Positions 25,137 to 34,527 of a stretch of 51,605 nucleotides of DNA are shown piece after piece; position 1 is the stretch's first letter; the number at the start of each line of letters is the position of its first letter. The position numbers and the translations under genes were made by a program. The notes below the pieces were generated by a model that was given only the letters and a program-made list of their open reading frames with translations, was not told the origin of the DNA and did no database searches. This DNA comes from Bradyrhizobium sp. 164 (GTDB taxonomy: Bacteria > Pseudomonadota > Alphaproteobacteria > Rhizobiales > Xanthobacteraceae), in the NCBI RefSeq assembly GCF_023073715.1, contig NZ_JADPKA010000025.1, forward strand, positions 1 to 51,605. Reading direction: 5' to 3'.

Positions 25137-26354
25137 ATGGATTTTCAACACTCCGCCCGTTCGCTCGAGCTCCAGGACCGCGTCCGCCAATTCATGCGGA
25201 CGCATGTCGAGCCCGTCGAGGAGCTCTATTACGAGCAGGTCAAGCCGGAGGCCGCGCGCTACAAGACGCCGCAGGTGCTTCAGGACCTGAAGAAGCTGGC
25301 GCGGGAGCACGGGCTCTGGAACCTGTTTCTCTCCGGCGAGCACGGACCGGGCCTCAGCAACCTCGACTACGCGCCCGTGAAGGAGATCATGGGCCGCATC
25401 CTCTGGGCGCCCGAGGTCTTCAACTGCTCGGCCCCTGATGTCGGCAACATGGAGGTGCTGGCGAACTACGGCACGCCCGCGCAGCAGGAGCGCTGGCTGA
25501 AGCCGCTGCTGGAAGGGCGCATCCGCTCCGGCTTCTCGATGACGGAGCCGCAGGTCGCCTCCAGCGATGCCACCAATATCCAGTGCGAGATCCGCCGCGA
25601 CGGCGACGATTACGTCATCAATGGCCGCAAATGGTTCACGTCAGGCGCCATGAACGAGGATTGCGAGATCCTGATCGTGATGGGCAAGACCGCGCCCGAT
25701 CATCCCGACCGCCACCGCCAGCAATCCATGATCCTGGTGCCCAAGGCGACGCCTGGCGTGCGCATCGTCCGCGATATGCTGACCTACGGCTATGACGACG
25801 CGCCGGTCGGCCATCCCGAGATCGTCTACGACAACGTCCGTGTGCCCGCTGAGAACATCCTGCTCGGCGAGGGCCGCGGTTTCGAGATCGCGCAGGGGCG
25901 GCTCGGGCCCGGCCGCATCCACCATTGCATGCGGCTGATCGGCTGTGCTCAGCGCGCGCTGGAACTGATGTGCCGGCGAGCGACTTCCCGTCTTGCCTTC
26001 GGCAAGCCGCTGGCGGAGCAGGGCTCGGTGCGCGAGGACATCGCGCACTCCTTCTGCGAGATTGCGCAGGCGCGGCTGCTCACGCTGCAAGCCGCCGATA
26101 AGATGGACCGCGACGGCAACAAGGCCGCGCGCGACCTGATCGCCGCCGCCAAGATCGTGGTGCCCAGCATGGCCGCCCGCGTCATCGATCGCGCCATCCA
26201 GATCCACGGGGCTGCCGGCGTCTCGCAGGACACGTTCCTTGCGCGTGCTTACGTCTACGCCCGCTTCATCCGCATCGGCGACGGGCCGGACCAGGTGCAT
26301 CTTGCGGCGGTGGGGAAGGAGCTGATCAGGCGCGGCGGGGTGACGGCGGGCTAG
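25137..26354 (+). CDS. Acyl-CoA dehydrogenase
   Basis: FAD enzyme of 405 residues that introduces a double bond in an acyl-CoA. The N-terminal helical domain, the middle beta domain with the [16 protein letters not shown] signature (about 128-143), and the C-terminal helical domain with [14 protein letters not shown] and [12 protein letters not shown] are all present. The ATG at 25137 follows GGGAGGAT; the open frame extends upstream into the binding-protein gene and is ignored. Bacterial and mitochondrial ACAD10/11-like enzymes resemble it, but the chain length used cannot be told. It is in a two-gene unit with the preceding solute-binding protein. Confidence 0.88.
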   Translation: MDFQHSARSLELQDRVRQFMRTHVEPVEELYYEQVKPEAARYKTPQVLQDLKKLAREHGLWNLFLSGEHGPGLSNLDYAPVKEIMGRILWAPEVFNCSAPDVGNMEVLANYGTPAQQERWLKPLLEGRIRSGFSMTEPQVASSDATNIQCEIRRDGDDYVINGRKWFTSGAMNEDCEILIVMGKTAPDHPDRHRQQSMILVPKATPGVRIVRDMLTYGYDDAPVGHPEIVYDNVRVPAENILLGEGRGFEIAQGRLGPGRIHHCMRLIGCAQRALELMCRRATSRLAFGKPLAEQGSVREDIAHSFCEIAQARLLTLQAADKMDRDGNKAARDLIAAAKIVVPSMAARVIDRAIQIHGAAGVSQDTFLARAYVYARFIRIGDGPDQVHLAAVGKELIRRGGVTAG

Positions 26355-26617
26355 GGCTATTGCGCTCCTGCTCTCGGTCAGTCGGATAGCCAGGCTGCCC
26401 ATGTCGAATGCAGGCGCACCGGGCCCACGTCTCCAGGGCTTGATAGCTCTCGCCCGAAAAAGACCGTGATGGCCACCGGAAGCGAGATCTCTGCGGCAGG
26501 GCGAAGTGCCTTCACTGTTACCCTCTTTTAGGGCGTGTGGGCTAAACACGCGGGTGCCCGATCGATGCGGATGTCCGCCTAGGCTGCCACGGGCTGCTCT
26601 GCAGGAGAAGGTACGCC

Positions 26618-28096
26618 GTGGGTCTGTTAGATGACCAATTCAGCGCAAGACGACGTTGGATTGTCGTGGCTGCGATCCTCCTGGCGGCCCTGGTCATTCA
26701 AATCCCCCTCGTCCTCCACGCGGATCTGGGCTGGCTTCTGACTGCAAACGAAAAGATCCTGGATGGCCGGAAGCTCGGCATCGACCTCTTTGAGTCCAAC
26801 CCGCCTCTGTCGGTCTACATGTACATGCCGACGGTGATGCTCGCGCGCGTGACCGGTGTTGCACCCGAATTCGTCGTGATCGTCTTGGTGATTGCCGAGA
26901 TCGCCGGCGCGCTTCTGTTGATGGACCGAGCGGCCGCAGCCGCAAGGCTGGGAGCCCGGGAGAGAAGTATTTCAACCTGGTCGTTTGCGCTTCTGCTCGC
27001 AATTCTTCCGGGTGCCATCTTTGGACAACGTGAACACATCGCGGTGATCGCGTTGATCCCGTTTGTCGCCGTCGCCGCACTGCGCTGGCGCGGGCTCGAT
27101 TCTGGATGGGTGGCGATCGTCGCCGGAGCGGGGGCGGGGCTCGCCATGAGTATCAAGCCATTCTTTGCTCTGGTGGCAGGCCTCCCGATCATCCTGGGCG
27201 CGCTCCGCCAGCGTTCTTTCAGGTCCTTGTTCACCTCGGAAGCGTGCACGGCTGCTGCTGTCGTCATCGGCTACGCGGCGGTGGTGATAGCCGTCTTCCC
27301 CGCCTATCTCTCCACCTATGCCCCGATGGTCGCCGAGGCGTATCTGCCGATCAGAAGGGAATTTGGTCGCCTGCTCCCCATTCCAATCGCGGTGATAGGC
27401 GCTTCCATCGGCTTCCTGCGCCTGCTTGGCCGCCAAACTCTCAAAATGCAGAGCGAGGCGATCCCTTGGCTGGCCGCCGCGGTCGGCGGAGCCGCGGGTT
27501 TCCTTCTTCAGGGCAAGGGCTGGCCATATACGGCTTTCGCGCTTTGTCTGTTTGCGATTGCGGCGCCGCTGCTACAGGCCTGCGCGAGGGCAGTGCGAGC
27601 GCCGATTGTGATCGGTGGCCTCGCAACCGTTGTGGCCATCGGGCTGTATTTGTCCTCACCGGCCCCAGGGTTTCCGCCGCTGAAGGAGCGTGTCCAGGCC
27701 CTCGTGAAGCAGCCGCGGCTGATTACGATCACCGACCACATCGGACTGGGGCACCCCCTCGTCCGTCAGATCGGCGGCACTTGGGTGGGCAGCTCGTGTG
27801 CGCAGCTTTTGGCGGCCGGCGCAATACTGCGCGAGAACAGCTCGCAACCGACTCCGGAGGAGCGGGCACGATTGGACAGCATCATCAATTTCGAACGACG
27901 GCATTTGCTGGCGGACCTGCGAAACGGTCGGCCAAATGTCATTCTCGTGGATACTTATCTGCTGAGCACGTTCGAGTTCGATTGGTTGGCCTGGGCCAAT
28001 TCAGACGCTGAACTCAAGCTGGAGCTAAGTCGCTATCGCGAAATCGAGGACGTCGGCCGCGTTCGCATCTTCGTCGATCGATCAAGCCTGGAATGA
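26618..28096 (+). CDS. Polytopic membrane protein of unknown function (glycosyltransferase-like topology)
   Basis: I do not recognise a specific family. The 492-residue protein has an N-terminal hydrophobic helix (VVAAILLAALVIQIPLVL) and roughly ten further membrane segments up to about residue 350. A soluble C-terminal domain of about 140 residues follows. The loop after the first helix contains GIDLFESNPPLS, in the position where PMT/ArnT-type lipid-linked glycosyltransferases keep acidic catalytic residues; this is only a topological likeness. Codon use looks less GC-extreme than in neighbours (by eye), and the flanking spacers are repeat-rich, so acquisition by transfer is possible. Start GTG at 26618, with GGAGAAGG upstream. 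Confidence 0.6.
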   Translation: MGLLDDQFSARRRWIVVAAILLAALVIQIPLVLHADLGWLLTANEKILDGRKLGIDLFESNPPLSVYMYMPTVMLARVTGVAPEFVVIVLVIAEIAGALLLMDRAAAAARLGARERSISTWSFALLLAILPGAIFGQREHIAVIALIPFVAVAALRWRGLDSGWVAIVAGAGAGLAMSIKPFFALVAGLPIILGALRQRSFRSLFTSEACTAAAVVIGYAAVVIAVFPAYLSTYAPMVAEAYLPIRREFGRLLPIPIAVIGASIGFLRLLGRQTLKMQSEAIPWLAAAVGGAAGFLLQGKGWPYTAFALCLFAIAAPLLQACARAVRAPIVIGGLATVVAIGLYLSSPAPGFPPLKERVQALVKQPRLITITDHIGLGHPLVRQIGGTWVGSSCAQLLAAGAILRENSSQPTPEERARLDSIINFERRHLLADLRNGRPNVILVDTYLLSTFEFDWLAWANSDAELKLELSRYREIEDVGRVRIFVDRSSLE

Positions 28097-28206
28097 TAAG
28101 CCGCTCTCTCGTTCGATGTGCACCGACCGAACGGCAGATAAAGGCTTGCGGCGCAGCCGGGGCTGCAGGGAGAACGCTGGAGGGCGCGCCATTGCGATGG
28201 TGACAT

Positions 28207-28320
28207 CATGCCCCTGTTTTGCCCGACGTGTCAAACGGCTTCGTGAAATCCGCAGTCGTTGGCGCCGACCGTCAAGTCATTGATATAGCTGCCCCCGCCT
28301 ACTGTGCATGGGGTTGTTTT
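28207..28320. repeat. Intergenic repeat (catgcccctgttttgcccga ... gcatggggttgtttt)
   Basis: This segment between the membrane protein and the chemoreceptor gene begins with catgcccctgttttgcccga and ends with gcatggggttgtttt. I recall this pairing from many Bradyrhizobium intergenic regions, so it is listed as a dispersed element. No open frame is convincing in it. Its function is unknown. Confidence 0.5.
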
Positions 28321-28354
28321 TCGACTTTTTTCGAGGATGGGCCTTGCCGTTCGC

Positions 28355-30103
28355 TCACCCCGCCTTGGCGGTGCGGCCGTCCGCCGCGCCCGAACGCAGG
28401 TTCTGGAAGAATTTCTCCACCTCGCGCGACAGCGTGTCCGCCGTCTCCGTCAGGCTGCTCGCCGCCGTCAGCACGGATGCCGCCGCCGTGTCGGTCTCGC
28501 CGATCGCGTCGCGCAGCGAGGTGATGTTGGCGACCAGGGTCTCGTTGCCCTGCGCGGCCGATTGCGCGTTGGAGGAAATCTCGCGCGTGGCGGCGTCCTG
28601 CTGGTCGATGGCGCCGGCGATCGCCGAGGTGACCTCGTTGATCTCGCGCACCGCGCCGCCGATCTCGCGGACGGCCTCGACCGCATTGCGCGTGGAGGCC
28701 TGGATCATCGAGACGTTCTCGCCGATCTCGGCGGTGGCCTTGGCGGTCTGGCCCGCGAGCGCCTTCACCTCATGGGCGACGACGGCAAAGCCGCGGCCGG
28801 CATCGCCGGCGCGGGCCGCCTCGATGGTGGCGTTGAGCGCGAGCAGGTTGGTCTGCTCGGCGATCGCCTGGATCAGGTTGAGAACGCCGTCGATACGTTG
28901 GGTGGCCGCGGCAAGGCTCTCGATCTCGGAGATCGACTTCTCGGTGCGCTGGCCGGTCTGCTCGACCGCGCCGGCGGATTGCCGCACCTGGCGACCGATC
29001 TCTTCCACCGAGGCCGACAGTTCCTCGGCGGCGCTCGCCACCGCCGTGACGTTCTGCGAGGCCTGCTCGGTGGCGTTCGCCGCCGTGCCGGCGCGACTAT
29101 TCGCATCCGCAGTGACGCGCGTGATGGTCTGCGCCGTCTCGCGCATGGTGGAGGCGTTGTCGCTGAGGCCGCGCATGATGGCGCCAATCGCCTCGCGAAA
29201 CGCCTCGACGGATTTTTCGATATGGCGGGCGCGCTCCTCGCGCGCGGCGGAGTCGTGCGAGACCTGCGAGGCGAGATTGCGGTTGCGGTCCATTGCCTCC
29301 TGGAAGACCTCGATCGCGCGTGCCAGCGCGCCGATCTCGTCGGCTCGGTTGCTATAGGGCACCACGACGTTCTCGGTCCCGTCGGCGACCTGCTTGATGG
29401 TCGCCGTGATGGCCGAGAGAGGCCGTGCGATCGAGCGGGCGATGATGACGATACCGATCACGACCAGGGCCAGCGCGATGCCGCCGAGGCAGGTCAGGAC
29501 GAAAGACAGCGTGCGATTGGTCTCGGTCTGCTGGACGATTTGCCTGCCGCGTTCGGCATACACCTTGGAGAGCGCTTCGAGGTCCTTGTTCAGCGCCGAG
29601 CGCACGCTGCGATTGGCGTCGTTGTCGCCCCATTCGCGGCCCGCGGCCGCATTGATCTCAATGCCGCGGCGCACCAGCTCCTTGCGGAACTCGACGAACT
29701 GTTCGATGCGCTTCTTGAAGGTGGAAAACTGCTCGGCGTCGTCGGCCTTGACGATAGTCTCCCAGCGCTTCACGACGTCGAGGATCTGCGCGTTGAACTT
29801 GAGCAGGCCCTCGCCGTATTTCTTCACCACGGCGGGCTCGGTCGACATGTAGACGCCGCGCGATTCCATCACGACCGCATAGACCAGCGAGTTGACCCGC
29901 TCGACGTTCAGCGCGGCCGCGTTCGCCGTCTCGATCGCGCTGGTCAGGTCGGCGCTGCGGCGGCTGTTGTAGTCGGACAGCATCGCGATCGCTGCCGTGA
30001 GCAGCGCAAACAGCGCGAAAATCGCGTAGAGCTTGGTGGCAAGCGTGAAACGGCCGGCGAGGCCAGCGGCATTCCCAGATCGGTCTGATGGCATGGTGTT
30101 CAA
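28355..30103 (-). CDS. Methyl-accepting chemotaxis protein
   Basis: Inner-membrane chemoreceptor of 582 residues. It has a short cytoplasmic start, TM1 at about 25-42, a helical periplasmic sensor of about 155 residues, TM2 at about 200-221, a HAMP domain (222-275) and a long coiled-coil signalling domain. The hairpin tip that binds CheA/CheW contains AEQTNLLALNATIEAARAG. The sensor resembles four-helix-bundle type ligand domains and has no obvious cofactor motif. There is no C-terminal CheR/CheB-tethering pentapeptide, and no che gene lies nearby, so it is an orphan receptor. It is divergent from eutB, leaving open that it senses a compound linked to that locus; there is no direct evidence for this. 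Confidence 0.92.
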   Translation of the reverse strand: MNTMPSDRSGNAAGLAGRFTLATKLYAIFALFALLTAAIAMLSDYNSRRSADLTSAIETANAAALNVERVNSLVYAVVMESRGVYMSTEPAVVKKYGEGLLKFNAQILDVVKRWETIVKADDAEQFSTFKKRIEQFVEFRKELVRRGIEINAAAGREWGDNDANRSVRSALNKDLEALSKVYAERGRQIVQQTETNRTLSFVLTCLGGIALALVVIGIVIIARSIARPLSAITATIKQVADGTENVVVPYSNRADEIGALARAIEVFQEAMDRNRNLASQVSHDSAAREERARHIEKSVEAFREAIGAIMRGLSDNASTMRETAQTITRVTADANSRAGTAANATEQASQNVTAVASAAEELSASVEEIGRQVRQSAGAVEQTGQRTEKSISEIESLAAATQRIDGVLNLIQAIAEQTNLLALNATIEAARAGDAGRGFAVVAHEVKALAGQTAKATAEIGENVSMIQASTRNAVEAVREIGGAVREINEVTSAIAGAIDQQDAATREISSNAQSAAQGNETLVANITSLRDAIGETDTAAASVLTAASSLTETADTLSREVEKFFQNLRSGAADGRTAKAG

Positions 30104-30412
30104 GAGGCCCGTGATGGCCTGGAGCGGCCGGTGGCGCGGTCGTTTGAATTTGATGCAAAACTATGCAGAACGAAGATGGATGCGGCGTTAACGCCGCAGG
30201 CCCGGAAGAGCGCGCCGGCCGGGCGGAAACACGAAATGTTTCAGCTGGTTGGGAAAGCTCAGTCGATCTCGGGCAGGTCGCCCCCGGGAATCCGGCGGGA
30301 CGCTCCAAACATCGGCGTGCACGCCGGCCGCCGAAAGCGTATTCCTACCGTCGGGATCGCCTTCGAGATTGAATTTGGACTCGGCCACTGGCCGACGACC
30401 CTGGAGAGGCCC
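30104..30412. other. Divergent spacer between the chemoreceptor and eutB
   Basis: This 309-bp region should hold the promoters for both genes. The eutB frame stays open through most of it but shows no family-like sequence. No perfect EcfG-type motif, cobalamin riboswitch core or tRNA was seen. The only notable structure is the dyad at 30381-30395. Confidence 0.5.
30381..30395. promoter_or_regulatory. Dyad TCGGCCA-C-TGGCCGA before eutB
   Basis: A perfect 7-1-7 dyad ends 7 bases before the GGAGAGG ribosome site (30403-30409) of eutB. It could be an operator or part of the leader; the factor is unknown. Confidence 0.35.
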
Positions 30413-31795
30413 TTGGTCTACCGCCACACCATCGACGCGACGACCTACACGTTCCCGGACCTGCGCGACCTTCTCGCCAAGGCGACGCCGCCGCGCTCCG
30501 GCGACCGGCTGGCCGGGATCGCCGCCGCCAGCGCCGAGCAGACGATCGCGGCGCGGATGGCGCTCGCCGATCTCCCCCTCGGACAGTTCCTCCAGGAAGC
30601 CGTCATCCCCTATGAGGCCGACGAGGTCACCCGACTCGTCGTCGACAGCCACGACGCAAAGGCCTTTGCGCCGGTGGCCTCGCTGACGGTCGGCGCTTTC
30701 CGCGACTGGCTGCTATCGGACGCCGCCACGCCCGAGGCATTGAAAATGCTCGCGCCCGGCCTCACGCCGGAAATGGCGGCCGCGGTCTCGAAACTGATGC
30801 GCAACCAGGATCTGATCCTGGCGGCGCGGAAGTGTGAGGTCACCACCGCCTTCCGCAACACCATCGGCCTGAAGGGGCGGATGAGCACGCGGCTGCAGCC
30901 GAACCATCCGTTCGACGATGCCAGGGGCATCACCGCCTCGATCCTCGACGGCATCCTGCTCGGGGCCGGCGATGCCTGCATCGGCATCAACCCGGCGAGT
31001 GACGATCCGGCCGTCGTCGCCCAATTGCTGCGGCTGCTCGACGAGATCATCGCGCGGCTGAAGATCCCGACCCAGGGCTGCGTGCTCACCCATGTCACGA
31101 CGACGCTGTCGCTGATCGGGCAGGGCGTGCCGGTCGATCTCGTCTTCCAGTCGGTCGCCGGCACCGAAGCCGCCAACCGCAGCTTTGGCGTCGACCTCGC
31201 GCTTCTGAGGGAAGCCCACGAGGCCGGGTTGTCTCAGCGGCGCGGCACCGTCGGGCAGAACGTGATGTATTTCGAGACTGGCCAGGGCTCGGCGTTGTCG
31301 GCGGGCGCCCATCACGGCGTCGACCAGCAGACCTGCGAGGCGCGCGCCTATGCGGTCGCCCGCGCCTTTGCGCCGCTTCTGGTCAACAGCGTGGTCGGCT
31401 TCATCGGACCGGAATATCTCTATGACGGCAAGGAAATCATCCGGGCCGGGCTAGAGGATCATTTCTGCGGCAAGCTGCTCGGCCTGCCGCTTGGGGTCGA
31501 CATCTGCTACACCAACCACGCCGAGGCGGACCAGGACGACATGGACAATCTGCTGACGCTGCTCGCCGCCGCCGGCGTCACCTTCATCATGGGCGTGCCC
31601 GGTGCCGACGACGTCATGCTGAACTACCAGTCGACCTCTTTTCACGACGCGCTTTATGTCCGTGACGTCTTTTCCCTGCGCCGCGCGCCGGAATTCGATG
31701 ACTGGCTGGTGTTATCAGGCATTGCCGGCGCCGACTTCCGCCTTGCCGGAGATGCAGGCCTGCTGCCCGATTTTGCCTCGCGGCTGATCGCGTAA
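30413..31795 (+). CDS. eutB: Ethanolamine ammonia-lyase, large subunit
   Basis: Catalytic alpha subunit of adenosylcobalamin-dependent ethanolamine ammonia-lyase, which converts ethanolamine to acetaldehyde and ammonia. The protein is 460 residues, the normal length. Family stretches include KLMRNQDLILAARKCEV, FRNTIGLKGRMSTRLQPNHP, GDACIGINPASD, the QNVMYFETGQGSALSAGAHHG segment and GVDICYTNHAEADQDDMD. The start is inferred to be the TTG at 30413 because GGAGAGG is at 30403-30409 and the conserved region starts at YRHTIDATTY; longer in-frame starts give no family likeness. The partner eutC is not next to it but lies after hpnP. No eutA, eutH, eutG or microcompartment genes are present, as in other short alphaproteobacterial eut loci. 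Confidence 0.9.
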   Translation: MVYRHTIDATTYTFPDLRDLLAKATPPRSGDRLAGIAAASAEQTIAARMALADLPLGQFLQEAVIPYEADEVTRLVVDSHDAKAFAPVASLTVGAFRDWLLSDAATPEALKMLAPGLTPEMAAAVSKLMRNQDLILAARKCEVTTAFRNTIGLKGRMSTRLQPNHPFDDARGITASILDGILLGAGDACIGINPASDDPAVVAQLLRLLDEIIARLKIPTQGCVLTHVTTTLSLIGQGVPVDLVFQSVAGTEAANRSFGVDLALLREAHEAGLSQRRGTVGQNVMYFETGQGSALSAGAHHGVDQQTCEARAYAVARAFAPLLVNSVVGFIGPEYLYDGKEIIRAGLEDHFCGKLLGLPLGVDICYTNHAEADQDDMDNLLTLLAAAGVTFIMGVPGADDVMLNYQSTSFHDALYVRDVFSLRRAPEFDDWLVLSGIAGADFRLAGDAGLLPDFASRLIA

Positions 31796-31942
31796 GATCA
31801 CGGAAAACGCCCGGGAAACTATTGGTGCCCCTCGCGAATTGAATGCCGGCCACAATATTGAGAAATTCCGGCGACAGCATTACGCTAGGTGACTGGCTGG
31901 CAATTTCCGCACCATTCGGTCGAGCGTGGCGGGGGAGCTTTG

Positions 31943-33529
31943 ATGCGAGCTGAAAGTAACGGAACGTCCCGGCGGATTCTCTGTGTGTTTCCGCGCTACA
32001 CCTCGTCGTTCGGCACGTTCGAGCATTCCTATCCTCTGACCGACGGCGTCCGCGCCTTCATGCCGCCGCAGGGGCTGCTGCTGATTTCCGCCTATCTTCC
32101 GAAAGAGTGGCAGGTCAAATTCGTCGACGAGAACCTTCGCCGCACGTCGAAGGAGGAGTTCGAATGGGCCGAGGCGGTCTTCGTCAGCGGCATGCACATC
32201 CAGCGCCAGCAGATGAACGACATCTGCCGCCGCGCCCATGAATTCGATCTGCCGGTCGCGCTCGGCGGTCCCTCGGTCAGCGCCTGCCCGGATTACTATC
32301 CGTCGTTCGACTATCTGCATGTGGGCGAACTCGGCGACGCGACCAACCGGCTGATCGACATCCTGTCGCGCGACACCTCGCGGCCCGCGCAGCAGGTCGT
32401 GCTCACGACCAAGGACCGCGTGCCGATGACGGAGTTTCCGATCCCGGCCTACGAACTGGCCGACGTCAAGAAATACTTCCTCGGCAGCATTCAGTATTCC
32501 AGCGGCTGTCCCTATCAGTGCGAGTTCTGCGATATCCCCGGCCTCTACGGGCGCAATCCCCGGATCAAGACGCCGGAGCAGATCATCGCCGAGCTCGACC
32601 GTCTGCGCGAATGCGGCATGACCGACACCGTCTATTTCGTCGACGACAATTTCATCGGCAATCGCAAGGCGGCGATGGACCTGCTGCCGCATCTGATCCA
32701 ATGGCAGAAGCGGACCGGCTACGTGGTGCGGCTCGCCTGCGAGGCGACGCTCAACATCGCCAAGCGACCCGAGATCCTCGAGAAGATGCGCGAGGCCTAT
32801 TTCATCACCATCTTCTGCGGCATCGAGACGCCCGACCCCGATGCACTGAAGGCGATGCACAAGGATCACAACATGATGGTCCCGATCCTGGAGGGCGTGC
32901 GCACCATCAATTCCTACGGCATGGAGGTCGTGTCCGGCATCATCATGGGACTCGACACCGACAAGCCGAACACGTCGGAGGCGCTGCTCGCTTTCGTCGA
33001 GGAGTCCCGGATTCCGCTGCTCACCATCAACCTGCTCCAGGCGCTGCCGAAGACACCGCTGTGGGACCGGCTGGAGCGTGAGGGACGCCTGGTCGACGAC
33101 GACCGTCGCGATTCCAATGTCGATTTCCTGTTGCCCTATGACGAGGTCGTCGCATCCTGGAAACACACCATGGCGGTCGCTTACGCGCCCGAGAAGGTCT
33201 ACGCCCGTTACCAGTATCAATGCGACCACGTCTACGTGCACCGCCTCAAGATGCCGGTGCCGGACGAGATGAAGACCTGGCCCAATATCAGACGCGCCCT
33301 CGTCATGCTGCGCAACATCTTCTGGAAGGTCGGCGTGCTCGGCGACTACAGGCGCGTGTTCTGGAAATTCGCGCTCGGACGCATCAAGCGCGGCGACATC
33401 GAAGGCCTGATCGGCTGCACCCTGACCGCGCACCACCTCATCACCTTTGCGCGCGCGGCCTCCAGCGGCAAGCAGAACGCCTCGAACTATTCCATTCGCC
33501 TGCGCGAGGCCGCCATTCCCGCCGAATGA
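31943..33529 (+). CDS. hpnP: Hopanoid C-2 methylase (B12-binding radical SAM protein)
   Basis: Cobalamin-dependent radical SAM methylase that adds a methyl group to C-2 of hopanoids. Of its 528 residues, about 10-150 form a B12-binding Rossmann domain. Residues from about 180 form the radical SAM core with the cluster ligands Cys189, Cys193 and Cys196 (SSGCPYQCEFCDIPGLYG). A C-terminal helical domain (about 430-528) follows. It agrees with the HpnP of Rhodopseudomonas and Bradyrhizobium over long stretches as I recall them (for example RILCVFPRYTSSFGTFEHSY). The ATG at 31943 follows GGGGGAG. The gene lies 147 bp after eutB and only 6 bp before eutC. In R. palustris hpnP is controlled by the stress sigma factor EcfG. 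No perfect EcfG motif is seen in the 147-bp gap. Confidence 0.9.
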   Translation: MRAESNGTSRRILCVFPRYTSSFGTFEHSYPLTDGVRAFMPPQGLLLISAYLPKEWQVKFVDENLRRTSKEEFEWAEAVFVSGMHIQRQQMNDICRRAHEFDLPVALGGPSVSACPDYYPSFDYLHVGELGDATNRLIDILSRDTSRPAQQVVLTTKDRVPMTEFPIPAYELADVKKYFLGSIQYSSGCPYQCEFCDIPGLYGRNPRIKTPEQIIAELDRLRECGMTDTVYFVDDNFIGNRKAAMDLLPHLIQWQKRTGYVVRLACEATLNIAKRPEILEKMREAYFITIFCGIETPDPDALKAMHKDHNMMVPILEGVRTINSYGMEVVSGIIMGLDTDKPNTSEALLAFVEESRIPLLTINLLQALPKTPLWDRLEREGRLVDDDRRDSNVDFLLPYDEVVASWKHTMAVAYAPEKVYARYQYQCDHVYVHRLKMPVPDEMKTWPNIRRALVMLRNIFWKVGVLGDYRRVFWKFALGRIKRGDIEGLIGCTLTAHHLITFARAASSGKQNASNYSIRLREAAIPAE

Positions 33530-33535
33530 TGCGAC

Positions 33536-34321
33536 ATGTCTGATCCGCCTCCGCCGCGCCGTCCCACGCTCGATCTGCGGACGTTCACGCCCGCACGCGT
33601 TGCGCTGGGCCGCAGCGGCGCGAGCGTGCCGACGCGCGCGCTGCTCGATTTCACGCTCGACCATGCCCGCGCCCGCGATGCTGTGCATGCCGTCTTCGAG
33701 GTGCCGCGTCTGGTCACCGATCTCCGCGCGCTAGGCCTGGTCGTGACCGAGGTGAGGAGCCGGGCGGTCGACCGCAGGGACTATCTGCGGCGGCCGGACC
33801 TTGGACGGCAGCTTGATGCCGGCTCAGCCGAGCTTCTGGCGCAAAGGGCCTCGGCGCCGTGCCAGCTCGCGGTCGTGATCGGCGAGGGCCTGTCGGCGGC
33901 AGCGGTCCACGGCCATGCGGTGGCGCTGCTGAGGCGCCTGCTGCCGCTGCTCGCGGCCGGCGATGGTGTCGCGATCGGCCATGTCATTGTCGCCTCGGGC
34001 GCGCGCGTCGCGCTCGGCGACGAGATCGGCGCGATTCTCGGCGCGCACATGGTCGCGATGCTGATCGGAGAGCGGCCGGGCCTGTCGGCGCCCGACAGCC
34101 TCGGCGCCTATCTGACCTTCGCGCCCAAACCCGGCCGCACCGACGCTGAGCGCAATTGCGTGTCGAACATCCACCGCGCTGGGTTGAGCTATGACGACGC
34201 TGCTTTCAAGGTCGCCTGGCTGGTCCGTGAGGGGCTCGCCCGGAAGACCACCGGCGTGGCGCTGAAGGACGAGAGCGCGGACCGCGCGCCGCGTCGAATT
34301 GGCACGGCTTTGCTGGAATGA
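33536..34321 (+). CDS. eutC: Ethanolamine ammonia-lyase, small subunit
   Basis: Beta subunit of ethanolamine ammonia-lyase, 261 residues, which with EutB forms the adenosylcobalamin site. Conserved stretches are [64 protein letters not shown] and [14 protein letters not shown]. It starts 6 bp after the hpnP stop, too close for its own promoter, so it must be made from a transcript containing hpnP. That puts the small subunit of a catabolic enzyme under the same control as hopanoid methylation unless eutB-hpnP-eutC are read as one transcript. Confidence 0.92.
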   Translation: MSDPPPPRRPTLDLRTFTPARVALGRSGASVPTRALLDFTLDHARARDAVHAVFEVPRLVTDLRALGLVVTEVRSRAVDRRDYLRRPDLGRQLDAGSAELLAQRASAPCQLAVVIGEGLSAAAVHGHAVALLRRLLPLLAAGDGVAIGHVIVASGARVALGDEIGAILGAHMVAMLIGERPGLSAPDSLGAYLTFAPKPGRTDAERNCVSNIHRAGLSYDDAAFKVAWLVREGLARKTTGVALKDESADRAPRRIGTALLE

Positions 34322-34527
34322 CTAGCATTCCGGCAAAATCGCCGCATCTTGATCGATTCGGCCACATTTCGCCGGCTTGCGAGAAGGGTGATTGACCTGC
34401 TAAACCCCTCGCGGCGATTTTCCGCGCATTTTCAAAGGGCAAGCCTCCCATTGGTATGGCGTTTTCAAGCCGTTCGCGGGGCGTAATAAGCTCTCAAGAC
34501 CGAACCGATTTAGGAACTGGATAAGGC

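Noticed and set aside
31796..31942. GGGAAAC and GGAAAAC as possible EcfG -35 elements before hpnP
   Set aside because: The -35 core is not GGAAC and no CGTT is at the right distance.
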